Source: Pachydiplax longipennis (Eukaryota; Arthropoda; Insecta; Odonata; Libellulidae). From it: a stretch of 64,000 nucleotides of DNA. Positions 61,305 to 64,000 of this stretch are shown here, piece after piece. The notes under the pieces are model-generated. The model saw nothing but the letters and a program-made list of their open reading frames with translations, searched no databases and was not told where the DNA came from. Position numbers and translations under genes: made by a program. The stretch lies in the NCBI GenBank assembly GCA_036926295.1, contig JAVFKF010000003.1, forward strand, positions 26,138,001-26,202,000, written 5' to 3'. Within the stretch, counting starts at the first letter, position 1. Each line of letters begins with the position of its first letter.

Positions 61305-62413
61305 GAGTTTTAGGGGATTTCCCTTTCAGGGAATGATGGGTGAGAACCAATGCTCTGAGCAATCCTTGCTAAAATTGAGAACTAATGCTTTAGGAAAGTT
61401 TTCATTACGTCCATGACAATGTGCAGAAATAGGGATTTTCCAAGTTCGCGAAAAGCTTTAGTACACTCCTAAATGTAAACTACGCGTTTATTAGTTACAG
61501 TAGAAAATCAAATTTAGAGAAGAACGCTGCCTACAAGTATAGAAAAGATATTCGCCAGAAGAAAAATCTTGCGGAAAGAGTGCTTGAACTGTAAAATTAG
61601 AAGTATATAGAACTATCGCATATTATGTGCTACGTGCCGCATGGTACACTATAGTAGTAGAAAATCTTGAAAAATTGTGTCATTCAAGCCATATATGACT
61701 ATCACTCTTACTTATTCCACTTAAATCCTTTAGTTCCTCCAGCAAAAAATGACAAATACGTTCGATGTAATTGCAAAACCCTGAAAGACGCCGCAGGGGT
61801 CAATGATAATTTCATGCACTAGAGAAATTCTCTTTTTTCATCGCGACATTAAACTGGAATTAATTACCTATATGCTGATTACCAAGGAGTTGGATCATAT
61901 CCCTTGCATCTCTTGCACCACTACACATCCCTGAGGCAAGGACCTCGCGCTAAGAAGACACCCGTTTTAATGCTCTTCACGAAAAGGAGGCATATCTTTA
62001 ATTATCTCCTCTTTGTGCCATTTATCTCAATTCCATTCGCAACGGAAGAGGAGACCGCAATCCCTCGGCGCTCCCATTTTTCAACGGGGCCCACGCAAGG
62101 AATGATTGATGCAATAAATCATTTGGAGTTTCTAAATAGAAGCAGCTTTCTATAATTCGATTATTACGGCCCACGTTCTCTTCTTTACACTCCGGACGGG
62201 TACCGAAAAACGGAAGACGGTTTATAATGGGCTGGGAGACAGCGCGGCACGTTTGGGGTTCGTTTTTTTATTTTGGGAGTCATGTCTTATGAGGTCTATG
62301 GGAGATTTCGCTTTTCGTAAATGAAACATTGCTGATTGAACTTTGCGATTTTGTTTTTTGCACCTTTCATAGGAATATGAACTCGTGTTAATTCGCAAGT
62401 GGCTGTATTACAA

Positions 62414-62535
62414 GGGCCTCTAGTTATCCATGTGGGCATCGCGTTCGACTTTCGTGATAGCGGTCCCGCGTTCGATTCCTAGTGGGAAATGACAGCTATC
62501 GAATTACTTTTAACAACACTACTTCTACTACTAGG
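62414..62535 (+). mobile_element. tRNA-derived SINE, family A
   Basis: GGGCCTCTAGTTATCCATGTGGGC (head, weak A box), GCGTTCGATTCCTAGTGGG (B box), GAAATGACAGCTATCGAA and the end ACTTTTAACAACACTACTTCTACTACTAG. A second copy on the same strand starts 134 bp downstream, a head-to-tail pair. Confidence 0.8.
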
Positions 62536-62668
62536 TTTATTTCCATTGCGTTTGATAGAAATCTTAATATAAGCTGGATGGAGTAAAAATTTGCTTTTAT
62601 CGCTTAGAAAAATTGATTATCATTTGAAAAAAAGATATTATTGTTTGATTAATACTATAATAATTGTT

Positions 62669-62803
62669 GGGTTCCCGTATAGCCGTGTGGGCAGTGCGTT
62701 CTACTTCAATGAAAGCGGTCCCGGGTTCGATTCCCGGTGGGAGCCCACATGCGAAATGATCTCAGAGGTTGAAGCACTTTTAACAATACTACTATTACTA
62801 CTA
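62669..62803 (+). mobile_element. tRNA-derived SINE, family A, best-preserved copy
   Basis: The first 79 bases still fold like a tRNA. Acceptor arms GGGTTCC and GGGAGCCC pair with one G-U, the T arm CCGGG-TTCGATT-CCCGG is perfect, the A box is TAGCCGTGTGG and the B box GGTTCGATTCC. The body GCGAAATGATCTCAGAGG and tail CACTTTTAACAATACTACTA, TTACTACTAG follow. The attached body and tail show it is a SINE and not a tRNA gene. It is the least diverged copy and the best seed for a consensus. Confidence 0.88.
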
Positions 62804-64000
62804 GAAACTCGTATATAATGATGTTTAATTAACTCTAAGTACATACTATTCAGTATTACATATTATTCAGTATTTATACAGATTTTCACTATAAAATAGT
62901 TCATATGATTGGTAGTTAGTGTTTAATTATGTTATATCATCGCTCTAATTTGCATTACTATGCTGATTATCTCACTTCTCACCTTGCGTAGGCAGCCTCA
63001 TTCCCACTGTATCTAATAGGTTCAGGTTTCAAAATAAACCGGTCATTTGGGGAAAAAACCTCACTGTCATAGTTACATTTGACGTTGAAACAAATCGTCA
63101 ATTCAATTCGCTGTACTCAGTGAATATATAAATATGTTAATGAATTTATGTGAAAGTACACATAAATCGCTGATCCTGGGATATGCACTAAGGCATAAAA
63201 TAACAGACGTTTTCGGGCGTTACTAATAAAATCGTTCAGAGGATACTTTGAAACTCTTATAATTTGCTCATAAAAATTGGCAAAGAGATGATAGAGGTTA
63301 TTAATATATTGAACATGTTTTAAAAAAAATTATTAAGAAATGCGGATATTTAATAGAGGCCAATTGTTATCCAATAAAATGTTTTTCGAACACATTGTAC
63401 TACCTGTTACTTTGGTTAACACACACAAGGATCAGATTCATGCTATAAATAAAATATATTCTGTGGAAAGTGATTGTCGATCACAACTGCTGTTTCATTC
63501 TTGAAATAGTGTATCATATGTTCACAAATTCATGGCTCCCTCCGCGAGTTTCGTTAAAAAAATTATATAAAGAAATTTAAAAATGAATATTTATTCAGGT
63601 ACAACGTTATTCTTCTTTCATCGAATTATCACGCACCATTGTAGACCGCAAACGAAATGAACAGAGCTATTTTCATTCCCGTCGTGAAAGATCTGCCAAA
63701 GGGAAATTTTTAATACATTTTTTTGTAAAAGATATTTCGGAAGGTAGTTATTTTTCCAGGAGACAATCCTTTCACATTCCCCGTGGGTGTTACATAAATT
63801 CCGTTGATGAATGGCCCGTAATAAAGTTTTCTGAGGTAGAGACAAGGTGTGGGTGCTGCTTAATAGCAATGTTTCCAACGGAGATAGAGAATGATACCAG
63901 GCGTGGGTTTTATTGGTTTATGGCTCGCTTAATCGGAAGTTGTCGCATTCCTAACAAAGCTCGGCATTCAAATAACATGGACCAGGTTTAATTAACGTTA
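62804..64000. other. no supported gene
   Basis: AT-rich end of the window. The 86-codon minus frame at 63618-63878 begins METLLLSSTHTLSLP but shows no motif, no splice context and no homolog that I recognise. Confidence 0.5.

Noticed and set aside
62669..62747. Functional tRNA gene.
   Set aside because: Acceptor and T arms fold well, but the head is continuous with the SINE body and tail shared by six other loci.
1..64000. CRISPR arrays, bacterial operons, ribosomal RNA genes, telomeric TTAGG arrays.
   Set aside because: Looked for and not seen.

Overview
This window looks like AT-rich (about one third G+C by eye) eukaryotic nuclear DNA. It is most likely from an arthropod, probably an insect with a large, transposon-littered genome. 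The evidence is the absence of any long open frame (the longest is 150 codons), short frames with no family signature, tRNA-derived SINEs with short tandem tails, 3' ends of non-LTR retrotransposons, hAT- and pogo-type DNA transposon remnants, microsatellites, and a few short islands that carry good splice signals. Nothing bacterial (operons, ribosome binding sites, CRISPR) is present. No intact conserved gene could be recognised, so most of the window is best read as intergenic or deep intronic sequence.

Layout. 0-12 kb: SINE copies, a 644-bp hAT-like element with a LINE fragment nested inside it, and two more hAT terminal remnants. 12-28 kb: mostly anonymous AT-rich DNA, two LINE ORF2 C-terminal fragments (19.6 and 22.5 kb), four copies of an (ATT)n-tailed 3' end, and a 34-bp tandem repeat. 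24.9-36.9 kb: several plus-strand exon-like islands. They include a 30-base microexon candidate with excellent splice sites and a GC-rich island whose open frame carries a PDZ-like GGPLGI loop. 33.7-35.1 kb: ends of two other retrotransposon copies. 37-55 kb: another LINE fragment, two strong hairpins (45.5 and 46.7 kb), a minus-strand exon candidate (48.1 kb), and a CpG-rich block (55 kb) that could be a promoter/first exon. 52.6 and 61.2 kb: an inverted pair of an unnamed, roughly 160-bp repeat. 59-63 kb: a two-copy 119-bp tandem duplication and three more tRNA-SINE copies, one with an almost intact tRNA-like head.

If there is a gene here, the best model is a plus-strand gene with very long introns running through about 25-37 kb. 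Three candidate exons (24945-25079, 36175-36204, 36658 onward) join in one consistent reading phase. A separate minus-strand gene could run from the CpG-rich block near 55.4 kb through 48.1 kb. Both models are inference and need RNA evidence. The repeats are the firmly supported content. The LINE fragments were recognised by their ORF2 C-terminal protein pattern, the SINEs by A and B boxes, and the hAT element by terminal inverted repeats plus an imperfect 8-bp target duplication.
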